Assembly (NCBI GenBank): GCA_944322605.1 | Contig: CALUPD010000037.1 | Span: 235,677-299,676 of the forward strand | DNA: 64,000 nt | Origin: an uncultured Bacteroidales bacterium | Lineage (GTDB): Bacteria; Bacteroidota; Bacteroidia; Bacteroidales; UBA932 | Direction of reading: 5' to 3' | In this document: piece by piece, positions 52,835 through 62,863 of the stretch | Layout: each line of letters starts with the position of its first letter | Position numbering within the stretch: the stretch's first letter is position 1 | Made by a program: the position numbers and the translations under genes | The notes under the pieces: model-generated | Told to the model about the DNA's origin: nothing | Seen by the model: only the letters and a program-made list of their open reading frames with translations | The model's database searches: none

Positions 52835-55800
52835 ATGTTGAATGTATATAAGGCTTCGGCCGGAGCGGGGAAGACTCATCGTCTTGCCGGGGAATACCTG
52901 AAACTGCTGTTCAAGCATGATAATGCGTTCAGGCATATTCTTGCCGTTACTTTTACCAATAAGGCTACGGATGAAATGAAGAGCAGGATTCTTTCGGAAT
53001 TGCATGTTTTGTCCGAGTCTCCGGAGAAGTCCGGCTATTTGCCTGAACTTTCGCAGCTGTTCTGCGATCAGGACCCTGCCTTTTTCAGGAGTTTCGTCAA
53101 AAAACGGGCCGGCGAGCTTCTCATAGAAATATTGCATGATTATTCTGCATTTTCAATCAGTACGATAGACAGGTTTTTCCAGCTTGTCGCCCGCTCTTTT
53201 TCAAGGGAAATCGGCAAGCTTTCTAATTACAGGGTCGAACTGGATTCGGACATGGTTATCGGCGCAGCCGTTGACGAATTGTACGGTTCGCTTGATAAGG
53301 ACACATCTTCCGTGCTTCTGAAATGGCTTTTGAAATTTTCAATCGATTCTGTAGAAGACGGCAAGCCATGGAACATAAGGAAGTCATTGCTTGAAACAGG
53401 CCGGCAATTGTTTACTGAAGAATACAAGACGGCTTTGAGGGAAGGGATGAAAATCGGATATGACATTTCGCAGGTCGAATCATACAGATTGAAGATTGTC
53501 GCCTTGAAAGATGATTTTGCGGAAAGGCTGTCGTCTGTCGCGAAAGAATTCATGTCTGAAATGGAACGCCTCGGAGCCGATTTCGATATGTTCAAAGGTA
53601 AGTCCCGCAGCCCCTTGGCCAAGATGAAGGCATATGCCGATGGAAATATCCTTCCCATGCCGGAGAGGCTGAGGGCAATGGCGGACTCTCCCGAGGAGTG
53701 GTTCCCTTCCGGAAAAAAAGCCATGTCTTCGGATTCATGTTTTGAGGTCCTTAATGGAGTCCTTTCGAAGTTCGTGGATTGTTATGATGCCGGCTATATG
53801 AATTTCCGGACTGCCTGTGTCATACTCCAGAATATATATTCCATAGGCCTGCTCGCCGATCTGTCAGGACATATAGATGATTACACGTCGAGGAACGGCA
53901 TAATGCTTCTTCCGCAAACTACGGAACTTCTGAATGATGTCATAGGAGAGGACGACGCTCCGTTTATATATGAAAAGACAGGCGTGTGGATCAAGTCCTT
54001 TATGCTGGATGAATTCCAGGATACGTCTCTCATGCAGTGGAAAAATTTCAGGCCGCTTCTTTCCAATAGCCTTGCCGAGGGGAATGACAGCCTCATAGTC
54101 GGGGATATAAAACAGAGCATTTACAGGTGGCGCGGGTCGGACTGGCGTGTGATGGGCGAAAAAATCGAAGAGGATTTGGCGGATTATCAGATAAATGTGC
54201 TGGATGTGCTGAAGGACAACTGGAGGAGCTTGCCTAACCTCGTGTTTTTCAACAATGATTTCTTCAGGCATGCGGGATATTGCGCGGCGGCTTTGTATTC
54301 TGAAAAATGCGGAAATGAGAATCGTGCCCGTGCGGCGAAAATATCCGGAATTTATTCAGGGTTCGAGCAGAATGTCCCGGCTTCAAGAATGGAGAGGTTT
54401 TCCGTGAATGACGGGTATGTCGAAATCAACGTTGTCTCCCCGGCTTCCCAATCGACATGGAAGGAAGCGGCGGTAAGCCGTTTGCACGATAAAATATCAT
54501 GGATTATCGGAAACGGGTATTCGCTTGAGGACATAGCTGTCCTTGTCAGGACAAGGAGCGAAGGCGAAATGGTGGCGGCCTCCCTTGTCGAAAACGGTTA
54601 CGATGTGATTTCTGATGATTCGCTCGGAATATCATCTTCAATGGCTGTAAAAAGGACCGTGGCCTGCCTCAAGCATTTGGTGAATCCGGAAGACAAAATC
54701 AACGCATTTATTGCGGAAGGCATGCGGCCTGCTTGCGAAAATCTCCCATTGTATGAATTATGCGAGTCGATAATATCGGACGAACTCGGAAAATACGATG
54801 AAATGCACAGGACCGGACAGTTGCCTTTTGTCCAGGCCTTTATGGACAGCGTGCTTGATTATGTCTCTAATGAGGGGTCGAATATCCCGTCTTTTCTCAA
54901 ATGGTGGGATTCGTCAGGAAGCAAGAAAAAATTGTCTGCTCCTGAAAACCAGCATGCCGTAAGGGTGATGACTATACACAAGTCGAAGGGTCTCGGCTTT
55001 AAGGTTTGCATCATACCGTTCCTTGACGACGGGCTTGAAGGCGGGACTTTAAAAACGATATGGCGCAGGCCGTCATGCAGCCCTTTCGACGAGATAGGAG
55101 TCGTTCCGCTTCCTGTGACATCGGCATTGAAAGATACCATATTCGCTGATGATTATTATCATGAATTGATGTTGAACATGGTAGATTGCCTGAACTTGTC
55201 GTATGTGGCGTTTACCAGGGCTAAAAACTCACTTGTCGTTTTTATTCCGGAAAGGAAAATGAAGAAATCGGGAGAACCGGCTGCCGCTTCGCGCATATCG
55301 GATTTGTTGTACGACTATGCCGTGTCCCGTTCTTCGGGCGGAAGCGATGCCGTACCGGCATCCGGACCTGTGCTGTTCGAATGCACGGATGATGGCGGAA
55401 TGAAGAGTTTCAAAAGCGGAATATTGCCTGCGGCGGAAAAGGAGGAAGAGTGCGCTGATGGCGGCATGATGGTCGTTTCATACGGGACCGTCCCGATAGG
55501 AGACAGGCTCAGGCTTTCCATTAGGCGGACAGGGCAGCCGGAGGGAGACGATGTCCGCAGAAAGGGAACGGTGCTTCATTCGATACTTCAGAATGTCGTC
55601 TCGTCCGACGATGTGGAGCAGGCCGTAGAAGACGCTGTCGTCTCAGGTGACGTTTCTGTCAGGGAGAAGGACGGCATTGCGGCAAAATTAAAGGACGCAA
55701 TCGCTTCCGTAAGCGGAAGGCGGTGGTTCGATTCTGCTGAAGACGAAATAATCAACGAAAGGAGCATAATCTCCAAGGACGGAAAACTTAAAAGGCCGGA

Positions 55801-55990
55801 CAGGATGGTGCTCAGATCGGACGGCTCGTTGGAAATAATCGACTATAAGTTTTCCCGCAGAAACAATTCTTATGTCAAGCAGGTGGAGGAGTATATGCTT
55901 TTGATGAGGGAAAGCGGGTACGGGCAGGTCAGAGGCTATGTCTGGTATGTAGAAGAGTCGTTCGTGCAGGAAGTCGATATCAGGCAATAA
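52835..55990 (+). CDS. addA: AddA-like helicase-nuclease (UvrD family)
   Basis: 1051 residues. UvrD-type motor: Walker A ASAGAGKT at 7-14, TFTNKATDEMK motif Ia near 50, DEFQDTS at 392, GDIKQSIYRWRGSDW near 430, TIHKSKGLGFKV near 710, and VAFTRAKNSL near 790. C-terminal nuclease with D1003-Y-K1005 in LEIIDYKFSR. End-processing motor of the AddAB complex. Tandem with addB. Relatives are often annotated only as UvrD-helicase domain protein. Confidence 0.9.
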   Translation: MLNVYKASAGAGKTHRLAGEYLKLLFKHDNAFRHILAVTFTNKATDEMKSRILSELHVLSESPEKSGYLPELSQLFCDQDPAFFRSFVKKRAGELLIEILHDYSAFSISTIDRFFQLVARSFSREIGKLSNYRVELDSDMVIGAAVDELYGSLDKDTSSVLLKWLLKFSIDSVEDGKPWNIRKSLLETGRQLFTEEYKTALREGMKIGYDISQVESYRLKIVALKDDFAERLSSVAKEFMSEMERLGADFDMFKGKSRSPLAKMKAYADGNILPMPERLRAMADSPEEWFPSGKKAMSSDSCFEVLNGVLSKFVDCYDAGYMNFRTACVILQNIYSIGLLADLSGHIDDYTSRNGIMLLPQTTELLNDVIGEDDAPFIYEKTGVWIKSFMLDEFQDTSLMQWKNFRPLLSNSLAEGNDSLIVGDIKQSIYRWRGSDWRVMGEKIEEDLADYQINVLDVLKDNWRSLPNLVFFNNDFFRHAGYCAAALYSEKCGNENRARAAKISGIYSGFEQNVPASRMERFSVNDGYVEINVVSPASQSTWKEAAVSRLHDKISWIIGNGYSLEDIAVLVRTRSEGEMVAASLVENGYDVISDDSLGISSSMAVKRTVACLKHLVNPEDKINAFIAEGMRPACENLPLYELCESIISDELGKYDEMHRTGQLPFVQAFMDSVLDYVSNEGSNIPSFLKWWDSSGSKKKLSAPENQHAVRVMTIHKSKGLGFKVCIIPFLDDGLEGGTLKTIWRRPSCSPFDEIGVVPLPVTSALKDTIFADDYYHELMLNMVDCLNLSYVAFTRAKNSLVVFIPERKMKKSGEPAAASRISDLLYDYAVSRSSGGSDAVPASGPVLFECTDDGGMKSFKSGILPAAEKEEECADGGMMVVSYGTVPIGDRLRLSIRRTGQPEGDDVRRKGTVLHSILQNVVSSDDVEQAVEDAVVSGDVSVREKDGIAAKLKDAIASVSGRRWFDSAEDEIINERSIISKDGKLKRPDRMVLRSDGSLEIIDYKFSRRNNSYVKQVEEYMLLMRESGYGQVRGYVWYVEESFVQEVDIRQ

Positions 55991-56118
55991 GCTTGTCTTC
56001 GTTTATGCCATGGAAACCGGGCCATTCCGTCCTAAGCATTCGCGGCCTGCACGACCGAGGGCATGTTTGCGGGCATTCATTTGTTCTTTATCTAATATTA
56101 TTAATTATCAGAATTTTA

Positions 56119-56149
56119 TTTTGCTTTAACGGAAAAATGCATATATTTG
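56119..56149 (+). promoter_or_regulatory. Promoter of rpsA
   Basis: TTTTG (56119-56123), 18-base spacer, TATATTTG (56142-56149). A hairpin GCCCTT/AGGGGC (56153-56168) starts right at the predicted 5' end, as in the rplP leader. Confidence 0.75.
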
Positions 56150-56212
56150 CAGGCCCTTATTTAGGGGCATTATAAATAATGTCTAACCACTTATTATAAT
56201 TAAAGGTAAAAA

Positions 56213-58060
56213 ATGAGCAACGAAGTTAAGGAAGCTGTTCTTGAAGCAGCAGAAGAACCGGCAGTGATTGTAGATGCCGGCAAAAAAAGAAAAAGCAACG
56301 CATCTGTTCCAGTTGACAAATTCGATTGGGATGCATTTGAAAATGACGCTGATTACGGCGCAGACAAGAGTATCGTGGAAAAAGAATACAACGACACTCT
56401 TTCGACAGTAAAGGAAAACGAAGTCGTTGAAGGCACCGTAGTGGCGATTAACAAAAGGGAAGTCATTGTAAACATCGGATACAAGTCCGAAGGCGTAATA
56501 AGCATCAATGAATTCAGATACAATCCTGAACTTGCCGTGGGCGACAAGGTCGAGGTTTATGTGGAAAATGCGGAAGACAAAAAGGGCCAGTTGGTTCTTT
56601 CTCATAAAAAAGCGCGTTCTATGCGTTCTTGGGACAGGGTCAATGAGGCATTCGATAAAGACGAAATCGTTAAGGGCTACATCAAATGCCGTACTAAAGG
56701 CGGCATGATTGTCGATGTGTTCGGCATAGAAGCATTCCTTCCTGGTTCGCAGATCGATGTAAAACCTATAAGGGATTACGATATATATGTAAATAAGACC
56801 ATGGAATTCAAGATCGTGAAAATCAATCACGAATTCCGCAACGTTGTCGTATCGCACAAGGCTCTTATCGAGGCTGAACTCGAAGCTCAGAAAGCCGACA
56901 TCATCGGCAAGCTCGAAAAAGGCCAGATTCTTGAAGGTACTGTCAAGAACATCACTTCTTACGGCGTATTCGTAGATCTTGGCGGAGTCGACGGGCTTAT
57001 ACATATTACGGATTTGTCTTGGGGACGAATCAACCATCCTGAAGAAGTCGTGAAACTTGATCAGAAGATCAATGTGGTGATTCTCGATTTTGATGAAAAT
57101 AAGAAAAGAATCGCTCTTGGCCTCAAACAGTTGACTCCTCATCCATGGGACGCTCTTGATCCGGATTTGAAGGTGGGCGACAAAGTAAAAGGCCGCGTAG
57201 TGGTTATTGCCGATTACGGTGCATTCATAGAAATCCAGCCAGGCGTGGAAGGCCTTATCCATGTATCGGAAATGTCATGGTCTCTCCATTTGAGAAGCGC
57301 GCAGGATTTCCTCAAAGTCGGCGATGAAGTCGAAGCTGTCATACTTACCCTTGACAGGGAAGAAAGGAAAATGTCCCTTGGCATCAAGCAGCTAAAACCG
57401 GATCCATGGGCTACGATAGCTGAAAAATATCCTGTAGGTTCGAAACATACGGCGACTGTAAGGAATTTCACCAATTTCGGCGTATTCGTTGAACTCGAAG
57501 AAGGCGTTGACGGGCTCGTGCATATAAGCGACCTTTCATGGACGAAGAAAATCAAGCATCCTTCAGAATTCGTTTCTCTCGGCGACAAGATCGACGTAGT
57601 TGTTCTGGAAGTCGATCAGGAAAACCGCAGGCTTTCTTTGGGCCACAAGCAGCTTGAAGAAAATCCGTGGGATGTGTTCGAAACGATATTCACAATAGGC
57701 TCGATTCATGAAGGAACCATAGTTTCGTTCGTGGACAAGGGTGCGAATGTGGCTCTTGAATACGGAATCGAAGGATATGCTCCTATGAAAGGACTTGTGA
57801 AGGAAGACGGAACGACGGCTCAGGTAGATGAAAAGCTTAACTTCAAGGTTATAGAATTCAACAAGTCTACCAAGAGGATAGTTCTTTCCCATACTCGTAC
57901 TTTCGAAAAGTCGAAGAAAGAAGAGTCCAAGGAAAAGGGCAGCGAAGCTGACATGACTCAAAAAGCTGTCAAGAAAATCAAGGCAAATCTTGAAAAAACG
58001 ACTTTGGGAGATATCAGCGAATTGGCTGCTATTAAATCCGAAATGGAAAATAACCAGTAA
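56213..58060 (+). CDS. rpsA: Ribosomal protein S1
   Basis: 615 residues. After a charged N-terminal region (about 1-60) there are six S1 OB-fold repeats up to about 560, each with a G-x-V/T-x-NIT-x-YGVFVDLGG-VDGLIHITDLSW-type core; repeats 3-5 are the most alike. The C-terminal 50 residues are Lys/Glu-rich. S1 unfolds and captures mRNA on the 30S, important where Shine-Dalgarno sites are rare. Its stop TAA overlaps the ATG of rnz (TAATG). Confidence 0.96.
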   Translation: MSNEVKEAVLEAAEEPAVIVDAGKKRKSNASVPVDKFDWDAFENDADYGADKSIVEKEYNDTLSTVKENEVVEGTVVAINKREVIVNIGYKSEGVISINEFRYNPELAVGDKVEVYVENAEDKKGQLVLSHKKARSMRSWDRVNEAFDKDEIVKGYIKCRTKGGMIVDVFGIEAFLPGSQIDVKPIRDYDIYVNKTMEFKIVKINHEFRNVVVSHKALIEAELEAQKADIIGKLEKGQILEGTVKNITSYGVFVDLGGVDGLIHITDLSWGRINHPEEVVKLDQKINVVILDFDENKKRIALGLKQLTPHPWDALDPDLKVGDKVKGRVVVIADYGAFIEIQPGVEGLIHVSEMSWSLHLRSAQDFLKVGDEVEAVILTLDREERKMSLGIKQLKPDPWATIAEKYPVGSKHTATVRNFTNFGVFVELEEGVDGLVHISDLSWTKKIKHPSEFVSLGDKIDVVVLEVDQENRRLSLGHKQLEENPWDVFETIFTIGSIHEGTIVSFVDKGANVALEYGIEGYAPMKGLVKEDGTTAQVDEKLNFKVIEFNKSTKRIVLSHTRTFEKSKKEESKEKGSEADMTQKAVKKIKANLEKTTLGDISELAAIKSEMENNQ

Positions 58061-59001
58061 TGGAATTCAAGGTTACGGTTTTGGGAACGGCTTCAGCCTT
58101 GCCAACTGTTAACAGATATCCAAGCGCCTGTGCAGTCAACCTGCACGGGCGTTTATTCTTAGTTGACTGCGGGGAAGGCACCCAAATGAGAATGCGTAAA
58201 TACGGGATAAGCTTCGCTAAAATCGACAGCATCTTTATTTCGCATATGCATGGGGACCACGTGTTCGGCATATTCGGGCTATTGTCTACGATGTCCCTTG
58301 CCGGAAGGACTGCTCCTCTTAGAGTTTACGCGCCAGGGCAATTTGCGACATTGCTGTCTTTTTTCAAGGCGAATTTCGCGGAGAGCATAAAATACGAAAT
58401 AGTCCATGTCTCCCTTGGGAAAATAACCGGGCCGTCAATAATTTATGAAACCAAAACGATAGAAATTTCGGCTTTTCCCCTTAATCACAGGATTGCGGCA
58501 TTCGGATTCATGTTCAAGGAAAAGGAACCTGCTTTCAATATCAGGAAAAGCATGATTGAAAATCATGCGCTTTCCCTTTATGAAATTGCCAGGTTGAAGG
58601 AGGGAAAGGATGTGGTCCGTCCTGACGGCAGCATCCTTTTGAATTCCGAGTTCGCATATAAGCCGTATGTGCCGCGCAGCTTCGCATATTGCCTCGATAC
58701 GGCTCCGTTCAGGGAACTTCCAGGTTGGGTTGCGGGCTCTGACTTGTTGTATCACGAAGCTACCTTTGACGATTCTTTGGAAGACATGGCCGTGGCCACG
58801 TTCCATTCAACGGCAAGGCAGGCTGCGGCATGCGCAAGGAATGCAGGTGTCCGAAAATTGTTGCTGGGGCATTTTTCATCAAGATTCAAGGATTTGGGCG
58901 AATTATTGGGGCAAGCGCGCGAGGAGTTCCCCGAGTCTTATCTTGCTGTCGAAGGGGAAGAAATTGGCATAAAGCTTGACAGGCATATCGATAAAGATTG
59001 A
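58060..59001 (+). CDS. rnz: Ribonuclease Z
   Basis: 313 residues. Metallo-beta-lactamase fold: HxHxDH signature His62, His64, Asp66, His67 in FISHMHGDHVFGIFGLL, Asp in YCLDTAPF near 215 and a C-terminal GHFSSRF His. It trims tRNA 3' trailers, needed here because the two tRNA genes in the window do not encode CCA. Coupled to rpsA by a one-base overlap. Confidence 0.95.
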   Translation: MEFKVTVLGTASALPTVNRYPSACAVNLHGRLFLVDCGEGTQMRMRKYGISFAKIDSIFISHMHGDHVFGIFGLLSTMSLAGRTAPLRVYAPGQFATLLSFFKANFAESIKYEIVHVSLGKITGPSIIYETKTIEISAFPLNHRIAAFGFMFKEKEPAFNIRKSMIENHALSLYEIARLKEGKDVVRPDGSILLNSEFAYKPYVPRSFAYCLDTAPFRELPGWVAGSDLLYHEATFDDSLEDMAVATFHSTARQAAACARNAGVRKLLLGHFSSRFKDLGELLGQAREEFPESYLAVEGEEIGIKLDRHIDKD

Positions 59002-59009
59002 CATACGCC

Positions 59010-60620
59010 ATGTGTCGCAATAGAGCCTTTTGGATATTCTTATTTATTTTCCTGCCTTCTTTCATGGCAGCCGACGGGCATGGTGTAAACGATGGCATCC
59101 AACAAGCCATGAGGAAAATAGGCGAGGCCATGTTTTATATAGAAAATTACTATATAGACTCGGCCAGTGCAAACGTGCTTGCCGATAAGGCCATAGACGG
59201 CATTATGGCTTCTCTTGACCCTCATTCGGTCTATATTCCGGCATCGGAAGTCAAGGAAATGAACATGGCGGTGAGCGGGAGCTTTGACGGGATAGGGATA
59301 GAGTTTTCGATAATATCGGATACTTTGATCGTGCAGAATGTCATCTCAGGCGGTCCTGCCGAGAAAGCAGGAATTCTGGCGGGAGACAGGATAATTAAAG
59401 TCGATAACAAAGACATTGCAGGCGTAGGGATTTCAATCCCTGATGTGCATGGCTTTCTGCGTGGAGAGCGAGGCACCAAGGTCCTTTTGGAAATTTTCAG
59501 AAGAAATGGTTTTCCTTCTCTTGTGTTCAATGTCACAAGGGACAAGATACCGTTAAATAGCATAGATGCATGGTATGAGGCCTCTCCAGGAATACTGTAT
59601 ATGAAGCTTGGCAGGTTTTCCGCGACTTCTTATGCCGAATTCAGGGATGTTTTCCGCGATTACGGGAAAGACCCGGACGGGCTGATATTGGATTTGCGCG
59701 GAAATTCGGGCGGATTGCTGTATACCGCATTGCTTATAGCTGACCAATTTCTCGATGCGGGGCAATTGATTTTATATACGGAAGGTCCGGCTTATCCCAG
59801 AAAGGATGAATATGCAAGGGGCTTAGGCATATTCAGGAAGAAGCCTTTGGTCATTATGGTGGATGAGAATTCGGCTTCTGCCAGCGAAATAGTTGCCGGG
59901 TCGGTGCAGGATTGGGACAGGGGACTTGTGGTCGGGCGCAGGACTTTTGGCAAAGGATTGGTACAAAGGGTATTAGATCTGTACGACGGTTCGCAGATCA
60001 GGTTGACGGTGGCAAGATACCATACCCCTTCGGGACGTGTGATACAGGCGCCGTATCTTCAGGGTCGGCATAATGAATATTTTCTCAATCACTATAAAAG
60101 ATATTCTTCAGGTGAATTTTTCGGTTCTGCGGACAGTGTTTTGCAAATGCCGGATTCGCTGGAATACCATACCCTTAAAAAGAACAGGCCAGTATTCGGC
60201 GGCGGAGGAATAATGCCTGATATATTCGTTCCTATGGATACTTCCGGCATTTCAGGTTTGTATTCTTCGATTCTGCGCGGAGGGTATGCCATTGATTTTG
60301 TCAATGCTGAATTCGATAAGGACAGGGATTCCCTGTCTGGCAGATTCTGCGATTTCGAATCTTTTGTTTCTGGTTTTGACAGTCAGGCATATTTTAGCAG
60401 GTTCATTTCATACCTTGAGTCCAATGGTGTCAAGATTCCGGAGGAAATTTCGCAACAATCTAAGGATAAGATAATTCTATATATCAAAGCCCTTATGGCT
60501 AAAAATTTGTTCGGGCTTGGTTCGTATTTTAAAGTCTTGAACTGCCGTGATGAAATTTATAAAAGGGCTCTTGATGAAATGCTGATCATGCAAGAGCGTG
60601 AGGCTTGTGAATCATTGTAG
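59010..60620 (+). CDS. S41 C-terminal processing peptidase
   Basis: 536 residues from the ATG at 59010 (the frame opens with a TTG at 58998 overlapping rnz). Signal sequence or membrane anchor at about 4-22, PDZ domain near 85-170 (IGIEFSIISDTLIVQNVISGG), then the S41 core: catalytic Ser in ENSASASEIVAGS (286-298) and Lys315 in RTFGKGLV. CtpA/Prc type protease acting in the periplasm on C-termini. Follows rnz closely; converges with mltG. Confidence 0.93.
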   Translation: MCRNRAFWIFLFIFLPSFMAADGHGVNDGIQQAMRKIGEAMFYIENYYIDSASANVLADKAIDGIMASLDPHSVYIPASEVKEMNMAVSGSFDGIGIEFSIISDTLIVQNVISGGPAEKAGILAGDRIIKVDNKDIAGVGISIPDVHGFLRGERGTKVLLEIFRRNGFPSLVFNVTRDKIPLNSIDAWYEASPGILYMKLGRFSATSYAEFRDVFRDYGKDPDGLILDLRGNSGGLLYTALLIADQFLDAGQLILYTEGPAYPRKDEYARGLGIFRKKPLVIMVDENSASASEIVAGSVQDWDRGLVVGRRTFGKGLVQRVLDLYDGSQIRLTVARYHTPSGRVIQAPYLQGRHNEYFLNHYKRYSSGEFFGSADSVLQMPDSLEYHTLKKNRPVFGGGGIMPDIFVPMDTSGISGLYSSILRGGYAIDFVNAEFDKDRDSLSGRFCDFESFVSGFDSQAYFSRFISYLESNGVKIPEEISQQSKDKIILYIKALMAKNLFGLGSYFKVLNCRDEIYKRALDEMLIMQEREACESL

Positions 60621-60760
60621 TTCTTCATTTGAACCGTGCAGGGCAATCATGCCGGACTTGTGAAAAGGACTTGTTTTCACTATGACGTAGCCTTTCATGC
60701 GCATTCGAATGGAAAGGCCATGACGGAATTTGTTTCGTTGCTGGGCTTAAAGGCCGTTCA

Positions 60761-61786
60761 TTATCTGCTGCTTATGGCCTTCCTGTATTCGCGGGCGTTG
60801 CGGTTATGCTCTCTTAGGGTCTTTGCGAAATTATGGTATCCGTTAAGCGACGGGTCTGCGCAAAAGTAAAGATAGTCATGATGCTCGTAATTCAGGACGG
60901 CGTCTATGGATGAGATAGACGGAATTGCTATCGGGCCCGGGGGCAGTCCTCTGTGCTTGTATGTATTATAAGGAGAATCTATTTTCAGGTGCTTGTGGAG
61001 GATTCTCTTTAGGGAGTCGTCCTTTAGCGCGAATTTCACGGTCGGGTCTGCCTGCAAAGGTATTCCTTTGCGAAGCCTGTTCATGTAAACTCCTGCGATT
61101 ACCGGCTGTTCGTCCGTTTTGTTGCTTTCTTCCATGACAATAGATGCGAGCGTGGATATTTCCTTGATTCCGAGTCCGGTTTTCTTCGCTTTTTCCAATC
61201 TTTCCTCATTCCAAAAATTGTCATATTCTTTTTTTAACCGTTCGACAAGCCTTTCAGGGCTTATGGTCCAATAGACTTCATACGTATTTGGAATGAACAT
61301 CGCCGGAAATGTTTCAGGCGTAAATCCCATTTTCCTTATCAGGGATGTGTCTTTGAATGCGGTTATCAGTTCCGAGGAATCGGCTTCTATCTGTTTCCCG
61401 ATAATCGAAGCCAATTTTTCCATGGACCGGATATTTCCTGCTATTATGAGTTTTCCCGGAGTTTGCCATCCATTTATTAATGAATTTATTATGAATCTGT
61501 TGTCTGCGTTTTTGCCAAAAACGTATCTGCCTTCTTTTATTGATTCGTCTGAAAGCCTTTTGTCCGCAATCGCCTTGAAGCTGTTTATGTTATGTACAAT
61601 GCCGATCCTCTCTAATTTTGAAATGACACTGTCTTTCGTATCGTTTTCATATATCAGCAGCGCAGACTCCGTGTCCGCTATGTTCGGTTGCAGATATGTT
61701 TTATATAAATTTATGCAATAATATATCGCAAGCATTATTGCTATGGTCAATGCTATGGCTGCAATGTTGTGTTTCGGCCTTTTCAT
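60761..61786 (-). CDS. mltG: Endolytic transglycosylase MltG
   Basis: 341 residues. One N-terminal membrane anchor (8-28), a LysM-like region and the YceG domain: MFIPNTYEVYWTISPERLVERL near 165-185, LASIVMEESNKTDEQPVIAGVYMNRLRKGIPLQADPTV with the catalytic Glu near 218, and a C-terminal YNTYKHRGLPPGPIAIPS. It cuts nascent peptidoglycan strands at the inner membrane. Downstream of the glucosaminidase gene, 18 bases apart, so both wall enzymes are probably co-transcribed. Converges with the S41 gene. Confidence 0.95.
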   Translation of the reverse strand: MKRPKHNIAAIALTIAIMLAIYYCINLYKTYLQPNIADTESALLIYENDTKDSVISKLERIGIVHNINSFKAIADKRLSDESIKEGRYVFGKNADNRFIINSLINGWQTPGKLIIAGNIRSMEKLASIIGKQIEADSSELITAFKDTSLIRKMGFTPETFPAMFIPNTYEVYWTISPERLVERLKKEYDNFWNEERLEKAKKTGLGIKEISTLASIVMEESNKTDEQPVIAGVYMNRLRKGIPLQADPTVKFALKDDSLKRILHKHLKIDSPYNTYKHRGLPPGPIAIPSISSIDAVLNYEHHDYLYFCADPSLNGYHNFAKTLREHNRNAREYRKAISSR

Positions 61787-61804
61787 ATGATACTTGTTTT
61801 TGAC

Positions 61805-62767
61805 TTATCTTAGGTATAAAACGGTATTTGTTCCAGGTTCCTTGTTTTCCGGTATGCCGTTGATTTTGTACAGCCTTTTGAGTTTGATGCCGTATTTTTG
61901 GGAAATTCCGTACATGGTCTCCCCCTCTTTCAATATGTGCGAACGGAAGTCTTTGCCGGCCTTTCTCTTTTTGCGTTCCAGATAAATAATGTCCCCCGGG
62001 CGTATGTCCGCATCCTTTTTCAGATCATTGAATGAAAGGAGTTCCTTCTTGAACAGACGGTAGCTCCGTGCTATTTTTTTATAGGTATCGCCCGGCTTCC
62101 CGATAATATATGCGGTTTTATTGTTTTCATATATATTGCGTTCGGCAGTATATTTATATAAAGGATGCTTTTCTTTCAATATCTGTTCGGCAGTGCTCTT
62201 TACCGCTTTTCTTTCAGGCGATTTTGTCAAAAAAACATGTTCGGGATTCTTTTCGCCTTGGTCGTACAGGTAGAGTTTGTTGTCCTCGATTATTTTTATA
62301 AGGAGCTTCGGATATTCCGGATTCGTTGCATATCCTGCTTTTTTTAATCCGTATGCCCATGACTTGTAGTCGTCCGGACCGTAATCGAACAGGAATGCGT
62401 ATCTTTCCTTTGACATTAAGAATTCAGAATGGTCTTTGAAAGAAGCGGCTGCATTGGCATATTTCCTGAAGCATTCCCTGCGTTTGTCATCATTATGGCG
62501 TATTCTCGGACCTTTCCAGTCGTGGCATTTTATCCCGAAATGATTGTTCGCCTTGACTGCTATCCGTGATGTTCCGTTTGCTGACTCCAGGCATGCCTGT
62601 GCGAGTATGATGCTTGCTGGAATCCCGGTTTTTTTCATTTGCTGGATGGCGATTTTCTTATACTTATTAATATACGCGGTCCTCTCGGCTGTTACCTGGG
62701 CATGGATTTGAGTAGACACGATGATTAATGGTAAAAGCAGAATATATATGCCGACTTTTGGTTTCAT
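61805..62767 (-). CDS. Glucosaminidase (GH73) with LysM repeats
   Basis: 320 residues from the ATG at 62767, chosen because MKPKVGIYILLLPLI is a good signal peptide (cut near H-A-Q, 24); a longer in-frame start exists at 62836. GH73 domain near 25-165: IPASIILAQACLESANGTSRIAVKANNHFGIKC with the catalytic Glu, and GYATNPEYPKLLIKIIE. Two LysM domains follow (about 215-260 and 275-320). It hydrolyses peptidoglycan between GlcNAc and MurNAc in the periplasm. Divergent from cdd. Confidence 0.93.
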   Translation of the reverse strand: MKPKVGIYILLLPLIIVSTQIHAQVTAERTAYINKYKKIAIQQMKKTGIPASIILAQACLESANGTSRIAVKANNHFGIKCHDWKGPRIRHNDDKRRECFRKYANAAASFKDHSEFLMSKERYAFLFDYGPDDYKSWAYGLKKAGYATNPEYPKLLIKIIEDNKLYLYDQGEKNPEHVFLTKSPERKAVKSTAEQILKEKHPLYKYTAERNIYENNKTAYIIGKPGDTYKKIARSYRLFKKELLSFNDLKKDADIRPGDIIYLERKKRKAGKDFRSHILKEGETMYGISQKYGIKLKRLYKINGIPENKEPGTNTVLYLR

Positions 62768-62794
62768 GATATCGTTTAGTCCGGATTTTGCATT

Positions 62795-62802
62795 CAAAAT
62801 TA
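62795..62802 (-). promoter_or_regulatory. -7 box of the glucosaminidase/mltG operon
   Basis: TAATTTTG on the minus strand, 27 bases before the ATG at 62767. No clear -33 box. Confidence 0.45.
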
Positions 62803-62825
62803 TAAAAATAATTGTAATTGCAGCA

Positions 62826-62855
62826 TTGCTTGCCACAGCGGCATATCAAATGATA
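62826..62855 (+). promoter_or_regulatory. Possible promoter of cdd with almost no leader
   Basis: TTG (62826-62828), 19-base spacer, GATATTTG (62848-62855, one mismatch). The cdd ATG is only 8 bases further, so the mRNA may be leaderless. Confidence 0.4.
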
Positions 62856-62863
62856 TTTGGAAT

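Noticed and set aside
56183..57262. 359-codon open frame on the minus strand
   Set aside because: Antisense to rpsA and its promoter; no motif, Phe/Tyr/Asn-rich shadow composition.
60636..60869. 77-codon frame after the S41 peptidase with faint resemblance to HPr-like sequence
   Set aside because: It starts with GTG without ribosome site, overlaps the 3' end of mltG, and lacks the HPr His motif.
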